Assembly: GCA_003558435.1 (NCBI GenBank)
Contig: PWLR01000096.1
Coordinates: 1-52,391 of the forward strand
From: Nitriliruptoraceae bacterium
Lineage (GTDB): Bacteria > Actinomycetota > Nitriliruptoria > Nitriliruptorales > Nitriliruptoraceae
Direction of reading: 5' to 3'
DNA: 52,391 nt
Program-made: the position numbers and the translations under genes
Notes under the pieces: model-generated
Seen by the model: the letters and a program-made list of their open reading frames with translations, nothing else
What the model was told of the DNA's origin: nothing
Databases searched by the model: none
Shown here: positions 32,532 through 41,144 of the stretch, one piece after another
Numbering within the stretch: position 1 is the stretch's first letter
Layout: each line of letters begins with the position of its first letter

Positions 32532-33533
32532 TCAGGTCCCCATGGTCGCGACCAGCACGGCCTTGATGGTGTGCATCCGGTTCTCGGCCTGGTCGAAGAC
32601 GATGGAATACTCGGATTCGAACACCTCGTCGGTCACCTCGAGGCAGCTCAGACCCGTGCGCTCGTAGAGCGCGGCCCCCACCGTGGTGTTGCGGTCGTGG
32701 AACGCGGGCAGGCAGTGCATGAACCGGACGTCCGGGTTGCCCGTGGCGCGGACGACCGCCATCGACACCTGGTAGGGCTGCAGCAGCGCGATGCGCTCGT
32801 CCCAGGTCTCGGCCGGTTCCCCCATCGACACCCACACGTCGGTGTAGAGGTAGTCGACCCCCGCGACGCCCGCGTCGAGGTCGTCGGTGTGGGTGATCTG
32901 GGCCCCGGTCGCCGCCGCGATCTCCTGCGCCTGGTCGATGACCGCCGTTTCGTTCCAGAGTTGCTTCGGGGCGACCATGCGCACGTCCATGCCCATCATC
33001 GCTCCGGCGATCAGCAGCGAGTTGGCCACGTTGTTGCGGGCATCGCCGAGGTAGGCGAAGGCGATGTCGTGATCGGGTCCGGCGTGGTGCTCTCTCATGG
33101 TCAGCATGTCGCACAGGCTCTGGGTCGGGTGCCACTGGTCGGTGAGCCCGTTCCAGACCGGTACGGCGGCGAACTCGCCCAGTACCTCGACGTTGTCGTG
33201 GGACGCACCCCGGTACTGGATGCCGTCGTAGTAGCGACCGAGGACACGGGCCGTGTCCTTCATCGATTCCTTGTGACCGATCTGGGAGCCGGACGGGTCC
33301 AGGTAGCTGACGCGTGCGCCCTGGTCGAACGCGGCGACCTCGAAGGCGCACCTGGTCCGCGTCGAGGTCTTCTCGAAGATCAGGGCGATGTTCCTGCCGA
33401 CCAGGTGCTGCTGTTCGGTCCGGTCGCGCTTCGCGCTCTTGAGTTCCGCCGCGAGATCGAGCAGCGAGATCCACTCGTCCCGGCTCAGGTCGGTTTCCTT
33501 CAAGAAGTTTCGTCCGCGCAGGTCGACGGTCAT
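32532..33533 (-). CDS. arcB: Ornithine carbamoyltransferase (catabolic, arginine deiminase pathway)
   Basis: Converts citrulline + phosphate to ornithine + carbamoyl phosphate in this context. 333 aa, standard length. Carbamoyl-phosphate site STRTR at residues 57-61 ([20 protein letters not shown]), [12 protein letters not shown], the ornithine-loop region DVWVSMGEP, and the catalytic HCLPAFHD are all intact. GAGAGG 8 nt before ATG 33533. It sits between arcA and arcC on the same strand. Catabolic rather than anabolic use is assigned from the operon, not from residues. Confidence 0.96.
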   Translation of the reverse strand: MTVDLRGRNFLKETDLSRDEWISLLDLAAELKSAKRDRTEQQHLVGRNIALIFEKTSTRTRCAFEVAAFDQGARVSYLDPSGSQIGHKESMKDTARVLGRYYDGIQYRGASHDNVEVLGEFAAVPVWNGLTDQWHPTQSLCDMLTMREHHAGPDHDIAFAYLGDARNNVANSLLIAGAMMGMDVRMVAPKQLWNETAVIDQAQEIAAATGAQITHTDDLDAGVAGVDYLYTDVWVSMGEPAETWDERIALLQPYQVSMAVVRATGNPDVRFMHCLPAFHDRNTTVGAALYERTGLSCLEVTDEVFESEYSIVFDQAENRMHTIKAVLVATMGT

Positions 33534-33582
33534 CGGTTGAGCCTCTCGTGGTGGCGGGTGACGGTTCCGAGATGGCAGCGCA

Positions 33583-34806
33583 TCAAAGGCCGTCGCGCTC
33601 TATCGGGCAGGTCATGCAGCGCGGCCCGCCGCGACCACGACCGAGTTCGTTGCCGGTGATGGTGATGACCTCGAAACCGTTGTGTCGGAGATGGGTGTTG
33701 GTCGTGACGTTTCGCTCGTAGGCGATCACCACGCCGGGGGAGACGGCGAGCACGTTGCAGCCGTCGTCCCACTGCTCACGCTCTGAGGCATGGACGTCCT
33801 GGGTCGCGGTCAGCACGTTGATGCGCTCCAGGCCGAGCGCGTCGGCGATCGCGCCGTGCATGGCACCCGGGTCGTGAGCCGTGACCTTCATCTCCTTCGC
33901 GTCATCGCCGGGCTCGAGCGTGTAGGAAGGCAGCGGGCCCAACCCGGCGTACTGCGTGAACGTCTCCTCGTCGAGCATCGTCAGGACGGTGTCGAGGTGC
34001 GTGAAGGCACGTGCCTCGGGCAGTTGCAGCACCACGACCTTGGATGCCGCGCCTTCGGCGAACAGCGACGTTGCGAGGCGTTCCACTCCGGCGGGGCGGG
34101 TCCGCTCGCTCATGCCTACCAGCACAGCGCCGCGCCCGAGCACCAGTAGATCTCCTCCTTCGGTGGTGGCCACGCCGTTGGGGGTTCCCGGCGACCAGAT
34201 CCGGAAGTCGGCCTCGGCGAAGCTCGGGTGCCAGCGGTAGATGGCCTCGTAGTGGATGGTCTCGCGGGTACGTGCCTTCTTGCGCATCGAGTTGATCGCG
34301 ACGCCACCGTAGATCCATGCCGAGGTGTCGCGGGTGAACAGGTGGTTGGGTAACGGCGGGAGGACGAAGGCATCGAGTTCGAGTGAACGGAAGACGACCG
34401 AGGGAGGTTCCTCGATCCGTTGCAGCAGCTCGCGCTTCGTGACCCCGCCGATGAGTAGCGTGGTCAGCTCCTGCGGGTCCATGGCATCGAGGGCGTTGCG
34501 GAGCGCATCGAGCGCCATCGGGCCGTACACGCGTTCGTCGAAGACGCCATCGAGCACGTGCTTGCGTGCTTCCGGCAAGGTGATGGTCTCGAGGAGGAGT
34601 TCCGCGAACAGGTGGACGGTGACGCCGAGGTCACGCAGCGTGTCGGCGAACGCATCGTGTTCCTGGCGAGCCTTCTTCACCCACAGGACGTCGTCGAACA
34701 GGAAGTCGTCCTTGTTGCTCGGCGTGAGCCGTTTCAACTCGAGATCGGGTCGATGCACGATCACCTGCCGGAGCTGGCCGACCTCAGAGCCGACGACGTA
34801 ACTCAT
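33583..34806 (-). CDS. arcA: Arginine deiminase
   Basis: First step: arginine to citrulline + ammonia. 407 aa from ATG 34806 (AGGAAC upstream; the longer frame to 34950 has no site). Family landmarks: N-terminal [51 protein letters not shown] with EGGD ([11 protein letters not shown]), [14 protein letters not shown], and the C-terminal nucleophile in [18 protein letters not shown] (Cys397 by homology with pseudomonad enzymes). All catalytic residues appear present. Cytosolic. It leads the arcABC operon and is divergent from the YfcC-type carrier with a ~220-bp shared region, which probably contains an arginine- or oxygen-responsive promoter, not identified here. Confidence 0.97.
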   Translation of the reverse strand: MSYVVGSEVGQLRQVIVHRPDLELKRLTPSNKDDFLFDDVLWVKKARQEHDAFADTLRDLGVTVHLFAELLLETITLPEARKHVLDGVFDERVYGPMALDALRNALDAMDPQELTTLLIGGVTKRELLQRIEEPPSVVFRSLELDAFVLPPLPNHLFTRDTSAWIYGGVAINSMRKKARTRETIHYEAIYRWHPSFAEADFRIWSPGTPNGVATTEGGDLLVLGRGAVLVGMSERTRPAGVERLATSLFAEGAASKVVVLQLPEARAFTHLDTVLTMLDEETFTQYAGLGPLPSYTLEPGDDAKEMKVTAHDPGAMHGAIADALGLERINVLTATQDVHASEREQWDDGCNVLAVSPGVVIAYERNVTTNTHLRHNGFEVITITGNELGRGRGGPRCMTCPIERDGL

Positions 34807-35026
34807 CCGGGTTCCTGTTCGCGAAGGGTGGGACCCGGACGTCGCTGGGCCTCGAACGATGCTGGCACACCCCGACGTCCGTGGCTCCTGTCCTCCGTCC
34901 CCGACTTTGAGGTCGTTCGACCTGGTCTGCCGGACCTGTCCGTGTGCCACACGGCTCTAGGAGTCCGGCCGGGTGTGACGTTGGATGGACCTGGCGCGGA
35001 ACGCGTGCCCTGACGGGGAGTCACTG

Positions 35027-36553
35027 ATGAGCACCATCGATCCGCGCTCGCCCACGACCGAACCATCGAGCGCCAGCAGGATGCGGTTCCCCAGCGCGTT
35101 CACCGTGTTGTTCGTCGTCACGGTCGCGGTGTGGTTGCTCGCCTTTCTCATCCCCACCGGACAGTACGCCGTCGATGACGAGACCGGCCGGCCCGTGCCC
35201 GGCAGCTACGAGGCGGTCGATGCGGAGCTGACGTTCGGGGATCGCGTCTACGAGCTGTACATGGCGCCGGTGAACGGCCTCTACGGCGTGCAGGATGCGG
35301 AGACGGGCTACATCGGACCTTATGAGTCCGGTGAACTGTTCGGCGCCGCCGGGGTCTTCCTGTTCGTCCTCGCCATCGGGGTGTTCATCACCATGACGAT
35401 GCGGTCGGGTGCCATCGACGCCGGGATCGCCCGCATCGGAACCCGGTTCGGTGGTCGGGCCCTGCCGTTGCTGATCCTGCTGATGCTCATCTTCGCCATC
35501 GGCGGTACGACCGAGGGGATGGCCGAGGAGACGTTGGGCTTCTACGGCCTGGTCGTCCCCCTGGCGTTGAGCCTCGGGTACGACCGGCTCACCGCCGCCG
35601 GCATCATCATCCTGGGCGCCGGCGTCGGGACCCTGGCATCGACGGTGAACCCGTTCGCGACGGGAGCGGCGTCGGCTGCGGCCGATGTCTCGATCGGTGA
35701 CGGGATCGCGTTGCGTGCCGTGATGTTCGTGGTGCTGACCGCGGTGACGATCGCCTACGTCGCACGGTACGCGCAACGGGTGCGCAAGGATCCCTCGCGC
35801 TCCCTGGTCGGTTTCCGTCCCGAGGACCTGCACCTGGCCAACGTGGAATCGCAGACCATGCCGCTCACCAGCCGGCACAAGATCGTGCTGTGGCTGATGG
35901 CTCTCACCTTCACCGTCATGATCGTCGCGATCGTGCCGTGGGCCCAGATCATCAACGGTCCCGAGGCCGCCTCGTTCGCGTGGCAGTTGGACTGGTACTT
36001 CCCCGAACTCGCGGCGCTGTTCCTGGTCATGGGGGTGGTCATCGGCCTGATCGCGGGTCTGGGTGAGAAGGGCATGACCGACACGATCGTCTCCGGTGCC
36101 GGCGACTTCATCGGTGCCGGGCTCATCATCGTGCTCGCCCGCGGGGTGACGGTCATCATGAACAACTCGCTGATCACCGACACGATCCTCAACTCCCTCG
36201 AGGACGCCGTCAGCGGGACCTCCTCCGCACTCTTCGGTGCCGCGATGTTCGTGGTCAACGTCCCGCTCGCGTTCCTCGTACCGTCCAGTTCAGGACATGC
36301 GACCTTGGCGATGCCGGTCCTCGCTCCGCTCGCGGACTTCGCCGGGGTCGGTCGCGAGATCGTGGTCACCGCCTTCCAGTCCGCGTCCGGATGGATGAAC
36401 CTGTTCACCCCGACCTCGGCGGTCGTCATGGGTGGTCTGGCGCTCGCCGGGGTCGGCTACAACAAGTTCCTCCGGTTCGTCGCTCCGCTCCTGGCGATCC
36501 TGTTCGTGCTGGTCCTGGCCTTCGTCGCGGTCGGTGCGATGCTGAGCGGATGA
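35027..36553 (+). CDS. YfcC-family carrier, probable arginine/ornithine or basic amino acid transporter
   Basis: 508 aa, about 12-13 membrane helices. Characteristic YfcC/DcuC-type segments: FIPTGQYAVDDETGRPVPGS after helix 1, FAIGGTTEGMAEETLGFYGL, ILGAGVGTLASTVNPFATG, and late FLVPSSSGHATLAMPVLAPL and GWMNLFTPTSAVVMG. The two re-entrant-like polar motifs resemble those of the ion-transporter superfamily. ATG 35027 has GGGGAG about 7 nt upstream. Divergent from arcA; YfcC-type carriers are known partners of arginine deiminase clusters in several bacteria, so exchange of arginine for ornithine is the best guess. Substrate is an inference from context. Confidence 0.88.
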   Translation: MSTIDPRSPTTEPSSASRMRFPSAFTVLFVVTVAVWLLAFLIPTGQYAVDDETGRPVPGSYEAVDAELTFGDRVYELYMAPVNGLYGVQDAETGYIGPYESGELFGAAGVFLFVLAIGVFITMTMRSGAIDAGIARIGTRFGGRALPLLILLMLIFAIGGTTEGMAEETLGFYGLVVPLALSLGYDRLTAAGIIILGAGVGTLASTVNPFATGAASAAADVSIGDGIALRAVMFVVLTAVTIAYVARYAQRVRKDPSRSLVGFRPEDLHLANVESQTMPLTSRHKIVLWLMALTFTVMIVAIVPWAQIINGPEAASFAWQLDWYFPELAALFLVMGVVIGLIAGLGEKGMTDTIVSGAGDFIGAGLIIVLARGVTVIMNNSLITDTILNSLEDAVSGTSSALFGAAMFVVNVPLAFLVPSSSGHATLAMPVLAPLADFAGVGREIVVTAFQSASGWMNLFTPTSAVVMGGLALAGVGYNKFLRFVAPLLAILFVLVLAFVAVGAMLSG

Positions 36554-36710
36554 CGTCCTCGGTTCACCAGTAGGCAGGCAGCGGGGACCGGTTCCCTCTG
36601 CCCGGCTACCGGGGTGGCCGTCGTCGTCGGTGGCGATCCGGATGTCTGCCGACGGTTGCCCGCGGTGCTGATCGCCGTGTGTCTGGTACTCGTCGGGGTC
36701 TCGTGGCTCG

Positions 36711-37727
36711 TCAGGGTGGTGGGCCGGTCGGCTCTGCTGGGGCCACGCTCGAGGTGGCTGCCGTCGACCTCGAGGGGTCGAGGAATCCCATCAGGGCTTG
36801 GTTGACCAGGCCTGGTCGGGCCACGGTGAGGAAATGGCCGGCATCGGGAACCAGCTCACTGACCTCGAGTCGCGGAAGGAGGCGACGCGCCCGTCGCAGC
36901 GCCTTGGGTGCGCTGTACAGCACCTCTCCTCCGGCAACGAGCAGCAGGGTCGGACAGCGGATCCGTCGCAGGTCAGCGTCTGCGAACCTCCGCGGCAGCA
37001 CGGGTGGGCGCTGCTCGCGGAAGTGCTCCAGACCCAGGGCGGTGAGTTCGAGGAGGCGGGCAGCGGGCACGCAGTCGACCAGCTCGAAGGTGCGCAACGC
37101 TCGGCGCTGCGGGTCACCCTTGGGCAGCAGGTTCTGCAACCCGCGGAACAGCAGCCAGAAGGGAACCCGGAAGCGCTGCAGCGTGGCGGCCGGAGCCAGC
37201 AGGGCGAGGCGGTCGATCAGCTCTGGCCGGAACCGGGCGACCGACGCGGCCACCCACGCCCCTTGGGACAGCCCGACCAGCGACGCGGTAGCGACACCGA
37301 GCCCCTCGAGCAGCTCGGCGACCCACCGTGCGGCATCCTGCTCGCCACCGACCACGAGGGACTGCTCGCCCAGACCCCGGTCGAACACGAGGTCGGCGGC
37401 GATGATGCGATGGTGCTGCGCGAGGGCTTCGACGCTCAGGTGCCACGATGCCGCGGACAGGCCGGCTCCGTGCAGCAGCAGCACCGGTGGGCCGTCCTCT
37501 GGACCGCTGAGCACCGCGTGTGTGGTACCGAACCGCGTCGGGACGTAGACGTGGTCGAAGGGCTCCGGCCACAACTCGGCGAGGGCCCGGTCGTAGGTGT
37601 GCCGGTACGCGGCCTCACCTGCCGGGGTCCGGAACCCGGAGGGACGAGCCGGGAGCAGCGATCGCCGACGGCGCGGTCCTCGCGGTCCCGCTACGGGCGC
37701 CCGGTCGCCGTGCCGTGTGGATGCCAT
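36711..37727 (-). CDS. Alpha/beta-fold hydrolase
   Basis: 338 aa. Core strands and elbow are clear: PPVLLLHGAGLSAASWHLSV (oxyanion HG), nucleophile Ser in SLVGLSQGAWVAASVARF (G-L-S-Q-G), acidic region after LRRIRCPTLLLVAGGEVLYS, and catalytic His in ELVPDAGHFLTVARP. A basic N-terminal stretch of about 30 residues and a Pro/Ser-rich tail flank the fold; no signal peptide. GAGAGGAG precedes ATG 37727. Substrate unknown; the ~60-residue cap region is Arg/Leu-rich. Upstream in-frame sequence to 38237 is non-coding. It is not in an operon with yfcC. Confidence 0.9.
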   Translation of the reverse strand: MASTRHGDRAPVAGPRGPRRRRSLLPARPSGFRTPAGEAAYRHTYDRALAELWPEPFDHVYVPTRFGTTHAVLSGPEDGPPVLLLHGAGLSAASWHLSVEALAQHHRIIAADLVFDRGLGEQSLVVGGEQDAARWVAELLEGLGVATASLVGLSQGAWVAASVARFRPELIDRLALLAPAATLQRFRVPFWLLFRGLQNLLPKGDPQRRALRTFELVDCVPAARLLELTALGLEHFREQRPPVLPRRFADADLRRIRCPTLLLVAGGEVLYSAPKALRRARRLLPRLEVSELVPDAGHFLTVARPGLVNQALMGFLDPSRSTAATSSVAPAEPTGPPP

Positions 37728-37991
37728 GACCGCTCCTCTCCCGAGCACAACCGCAGCCTGTCCCATCGCTGCCACGACCGACAGTGCTGAAGGGCCACAC
37801 CGCCACCGCCTCGGGCGCGACCGCCGGTGCAGGACGTGGGCCGAGCCGACGAGACGTTCCAAGCGCGAACCGAACAGGTCGATCGCGCGCACGGCCACGG
37901 CGAGGTTGCGGGCGCTTTTCGCCGGTCGGATCGTCACCTTCCGCGGCGTCGCGGAGATGCTGTGACCGCGAAGTGATGTCCCTCCCAGTCG
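37728..37991. other. Intergenic, possible debris of a serine hydrolase gene
   Basis: Lies between the hydrolase start and the beta-lactamase-like fragment. Plus-strand frames include a short hydrophobic-basic piece (LFAGRIVTFRGVAEML) but no motif of the penicillin-binding fold such as SxxK. Also holds the promoter of the leftward hydrolase. Confidence 0.3.
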
Positions 37992-38177
37992 ATGCCTCGC
38001 GGGCTGGGGTTCTGGATCGACGGTGACGGTGCGGTCCTGGAGGGCTGCGACGTCGGCGTCTCGTTCTGGAGCGTGCACCGCCCCGCGACCGGCACGACAC
38101 ATCCGGTGATGTCGGACCCCTCGGAAGGGGCATGGCCACTCGCCCACCTCCACGAGACCTTCCCTCCCGGGCGGTGA
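37992..38177 (+). pseudogene. C-terminal fragment of a beta-lactamase-like serine hydrolase
   Basis: The 61-aa frame reads GLGFWIDGDGAVLEGCDVGV, then SFWSVHRPATGTTHPVMSDP and SEGAWPLAHLHE, which fits the last ~55 residues of class C/esterase-type beta-lactamase family proteins (the strand YGLGF, the HSG-equivalent EGCDVG turn, and the terminal GAWP). Catalytic SxxK and YxN parts are absent upstream, so only the tail survives. No ribosome binding site. Confidence 0.4.
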
Positions 38178-38243
38178 CCTCGAGAGCTCACCGACGGCAC
38201 GTCCGATCGCCGTCGCCGGCCCCGAAGCCGTGAGCAACGCTCG

Positions 38244-39002
38244 TCAGTCGTAGACGCAGGTCGGTCCCTGCGGCGGCTGGTCGAGGATTCCGATCTCCCG
38301 GTGGGGTCCCACGATGTGGTCGCTCAGGGACGCGATGAGGTCACCCTCTTGGGTGACTCGCGACCGGTAGCGATCGAGCCCGCGTGGCGCAGGGCCCGCT
38401 GTCCACTCACCCCACCTATTGAAACGGGACCCGTGGCAGGGCTCCTCGAACCACTGCGACGCCTCGCAGAACCGCACACGACAGTCGGCGTGGGTAGAGG
38501 ACAGCAGCGAGAGCACCAGCAGGCCCGTCGTAGCGTCCACGATGGGATGGTCTTCTGCTTCGGGGCCATAGCGGTCGAGCGCCGAACCAGCCTCCGACCG
38601 GTACGAGGGGTCCCAGGTGACCACGGCAAGGCGGGCGACCCGGTCGGGCAGCAGCAGCGGACCGTCGCGTCGGATGCGATCCAGCACGTGGTCGATCGCG
38701 CCGATGCGAAGGTCCGCGGTCGGCAGACCCTCGCCATCGAGGGGGGCGGCGGGCCGGGTCATCAGCGAGCCGAGGAGGCCGCCTACCAGCACACCTCCGA
38801 CGGCGGCCAGGACCGTGCGGCGAGGGATCGTTCTGTCCGGCCCGGGTCCGTCCGGAAGCGCTGAAGGCTGGCCGCTCGCGTCGTGGGCGGCCGAGCCGTC
38901 AGCGCAAGGGGACGGTTCCTGCCGTGCGCCGCATCGTCCGCAGAACCGGCCCTGATCGCGGGTGCCGCACTGTGGGCAGTCACGGGGTCCGGCGGCATGC
39001 AT
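38244..39002 (-). CDS. Zinc-ribbon, membrane-anchored Rieske-fold protein without cysteine ligands
   Basis: 252 aa in three parts. Residues 9-24 are a zinc ribbon (CPQCGTRDQGRFCGRCG). Residues ~60-82 hold a twin-Arg-like start and a membrane helix (IPRRTVLAAVGGVLVGGLLG). Residues ~120-215 show a Rieske fold with GPAPRGLDRY typical of QcrA-like proteins. But box 1 reads STHADC (usual CTHxGC) and box 2 reads EEPCHGSRFN (usual CPCHGS): ligand Cys are Ser169 and Glu187, while His171, His190 and the disulfide Cys174/Cys189 are kept. I verified this codon by codon. So a normal 2Fe-2S cluster cannot form; a structural role or another metal site is possible. Start 39002 is ATG; no partner bc1 genes are nearby. 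Confidence 0.8.
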   Translation of the reverse strand: MHAAGPRDCPQCGTRDQGRFCGRCGARQEPSPCADGSAAHDASGQPSALPDGPGPDRTIPRRTVLAAVGGVLVGGLLGSLMTRPAAPLDGEGLPTADLRIGAIDHVLDRIRRDGPLLLPDRVARLAVVTWDPSYRSEAGSALDRYGPEAEDHPIVDATTGLLVLSLLSSTHADCRVRFCEASQWFEEPCHGSRFNRWGEWTAGPAPRGLDRYRSRVTQEGDLIASLSDHIVGPHREIGILDQPPQGPTCVYD

Positions 39003-39732
39003 CTATCCCCAGCCCTCCATCGGGTCGCTCACGGTAAGTCGTTGACGTCGGCGTTGGCAACGGGGTTCGATCGGCATGCGCCCACCTCGTCTCGTAGACA
39101 CCCGGCCCCGCGCTGCGTGTGGTGACGGGAGAGAGGTGTGATGGTGGCCACCCGCGCGTCTCATCGAGCCTCCCGCAACGCGGTCCCTGGCACGCAACGG
39201 CGTGGTGAACGGCGAACACCGATCGCCGCCCACGAGCAAGGACCGCGTCGGTGTCGCCGGTTCGGACGCTGACCGGCCACGGCGCATCACGCCGTAGGTG
39301 ACACGGCACCCGTGGCCCACGAGCGCATGAACCATCGTCAGGGTCCGCCAAGAAGACGGGTTGTCGGATCATCGCGCTCCGGAGCGGAGTCCGGCCGTGA
39401 GCGGTCGCCCCGGTGTCCTACGGGAGGACAACGTGGTCGCCGACGGCTTCCGGGATCACTCTCAGATCGTTGTGAGGCTCACCGCCGACGACGGCCCGTC
39501 CGACGACGTCGCCGGTGGGGTCAGCGGTGAGGTCTTGTCGTTCACCACTGGAGCGCGGCAGAGATGGTGGTGTTGGCACCACCAGGTGTGCTCGGGCGCA
39601 GCCGCATGACCGGTCGATGCTCCGCTGAGCGCACTTCTGCGGTACGCAGCGGATGGCGCCGGTGTATGAACCGCAGTGAGGCCCAGAGCGGGCCCTCCGT
39701 CACTGAACGTGCCGGGCAGGAGAGGAACGCAC
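39003..39732. other. Intergenic region containing a remnant of the downstream gene
   Basis: About 730 bases. Most frames are non-coding, but 39495-39543 encodes DDVAGGVSGEVLSF, matching DVVGGVSGEVLSF near the end of the secreted-protein gene; see the 31-bp repeat. It suggests a decayed second copy. The secreted-protein promoter should lie near 39600-39700. Confidence 0.5.
39513..39543 (+). repeat. 31-bp direct repeat, upstream copy
   Basis: Identical over 31 bases to 40818-40848 and, with one mismatch, over about 8 more bases to the left. Same orientation, 1305 bases apart. It lies in apparently non-coding DNA but in a frame matching the coding copy. Confidence 0.9.
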
Positions 39733-40920
39733 ATGCGTTCGTATCGCAGCAGGTACGTGCACCGGACGGTGTTGTTGTCGCTGACGACAGCGCTCGTGGT
39801 CGGCCAGCCGATGGCAGCGCTCGCCGCACCGGACAACGACGACCGGGCGAACGCCGCGCCGGTCACGACCATCCCGTTCAACGACGTGGTGGACGTCAGC
39901 GACGCCACCGTCGAGGACGACGAGCCCGGGACGGGCTGCCTGACCTTCGACGACGATGATGGGTTGTTCGAGGTCCCGGTTGGCAACACCGTCTGGTACG
40001 AGGTGTCGCTGCGCAATCGCACGCAGGTGCTCGTCGACACCGCGGGCTCCGGGTTCGACACCGTTGCGGTCGTCTACGACAGTGACCTCAACGAGATCGC
40101 GTGTAACGACGATGCCGGAAACCTGCAGGCGAAGGTCGACTTCACCGCTCAGCGCGGCCAGACCTACCTCGTCAAGATCGGTTCGTACGGCGGTGGCATC
40201 GACGCGGAGTACGACGACCCGACGCTGGTGGTGTCGATCGACCGCGGCCGCGTCAAGACCCGCGAGCTCAACCCCAACCGTCCGGAGCGCTACTCCTTCC
40301 GCGGTCTGCGTGCGGACGCCGGCGACTGGCAGTTCGAGGAGGACGAGGACGGCTACCGCTACGGCGGCGAGGGCGTCGGCATCATGCAGGGCCGTCAACA
40401 GGACTCCTGGTCGCGTGGGAACACCCGCATCGCCGGGGTCAACGTCTACCGCTACGAGGGGGAGGTCGACTTCGTGAAGCAGACCGAGACCTTCACCGAC
40501 TGGTGGGGCTACGAGCCGCTCGTCAACGGTGACATCGATCGCCGGCTTCGCGCCGCCTCCGTCAACCAGGATGTCTGGGTGGAGGGCTACAGCTGCACCG
40601 GTCCGGTCGTGGATTGGGACGATGACGAGTGGGGTGACGGGGAGGACGAGTGGATCGAGTACGACTGCACCGAGCTCGGGTCCGGCACGGTGCGCGCGAC
40701 CGTGGACTGGGCCGGCTACGGCGCGACGACGCGCTCGAGCTCCCGTGGGCGCTACCAGGACGAGTGGGGGACGGACACGTTCCGCTACCGGGCCAGCGAG
40801 CGTGCCGCCGACGTCGTCGGTGGGGTCAGCGGTGAGGTCTTGTCGTTCGACCTGACCGGTGCCGACGGCTACCTCGCCGACGTTCAGGAGGCGTACTCGT
40901 TCCGCTACGCCCGACGGTGA
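39733..40920 (+). CDS. Secreted acidic protein with PPC-like beta-sandwich domain
   Basis: 395 aa, exported. Signal peptide at residues 1-33 (basic start, then TVLLSLTTALVVGQPMAALA, cleavage after AALA). Next ~125 residues resemble a bacterial pre-peptidase C-terminal domain: NDDRANAAPVTTIPFNDVVD, GNTVWYEVSLRNRTQVLVDT, SGFDTVAVVYDS and GQTYLVKIGSYGG. The remaining ~230 residues are Asp/Glu/Trp/Tyr-rich beta-type sequence (DWDDDEWGDGEDEWIEYD) with two Cys, without a recognised enzyme motif. The acidity suits a halotolerant cell exterior or Ca2+ binding. AGGAGAGGAAC precedes ATG 39733. No sortase signal. Confidence 0.8.
   Translation: MRSYRSRYVHRTVLLSLTTALVVGQPMAALAAPDNDDRANAAPVTTIPFNDVVDVSDATVEDDEPGTGCLTFDDDDGLFEVPVGNTVWYEVSLRNRTQVLVDTAGSGFDTVAVVYDSDLNEIACNDDAGNLQAKVDFTAQRGQTYLVKIGSYGGGIDAEYDDPTLVVSIDRGRVKTRELNPNRPERYSFRGLRADAGDWQFEEDEDGYRYGGEGVGIMQGRQQDSWSRGNTRIAGVNVYRYEGEVDFVKQTETFTDWWGYEPLVNGDIDRRLRAASVNQDVWVEGYSCTGPVVDWDDDEWGDGEDEWIEYDCTELGSGTVRATVDWAGYGATTRSSSRGRYQDEWGTDTFRYRASERAADVVGGVSGEVLSFDLTGADGYLADVQEAYSFRYARR
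40818..40848 (+). repeat. 31-bp direct repeat, coding copy
   Basis: Partner of 39513-39543, inside the 3' end of the secreted-protein gene; encodes part of GGVSGEVLSF. Confidence 0.9.
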
Positions 40921-40995
40921 CCGCGCGAGCGCGGCTGATGGCGTTCAAGGCCAGGTAGGCCGGCCTGGAGCCTGGCAGCGAGGCCGTGGCAGGAC

Positions 40996-41023
40996 GGTGG
41001 GGCCCGGGGGACCGGGCCCCACC
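40996..41023. terminator. Strong GC hairpin between convergent genes
   Basis: A perfect 12-bp stem (GGTGGGGCCCGG/CCGGGCCCCACC) with a 4-nt loop GGGA, between the secreted protein and the leftward MFS exporter. Suited to act in both directions; no U-tract, as is common in GC-rich genomes. Confidence 0.75.
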
Positions 41024-41144
41024 ACTCGGATCGCTTCGACGGTCGCGTTCGGCTGCTGGACAGCCGGGCCGTGCCGGTCGTCGGGCTCGTGGCTGCGGGA
41101 GGCGGCATGCTCGTCGACCGCTCCCAGACCCGCATCCGGCGGTT

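Noticed and set aside
31552-33474. A 640-aa version of carbamate kinase
   Set aside because: The extra N-terminal part is arcB read out of frame; the true ATG is at 32529, 2 nt after arcB.
31300-33659. Long plus-strand frames over arcC and arcB
   Set aside because: Antisense shadows of two unmistakable enzymes.
36614-36805. Small plus-strand frame with one hydrophobic helix (LIAVCLVLVGVSWLVRVVG)
   Set aside because: Overlaps the 3' end of the convergent hydrolase and lacks a ribosome binding site.
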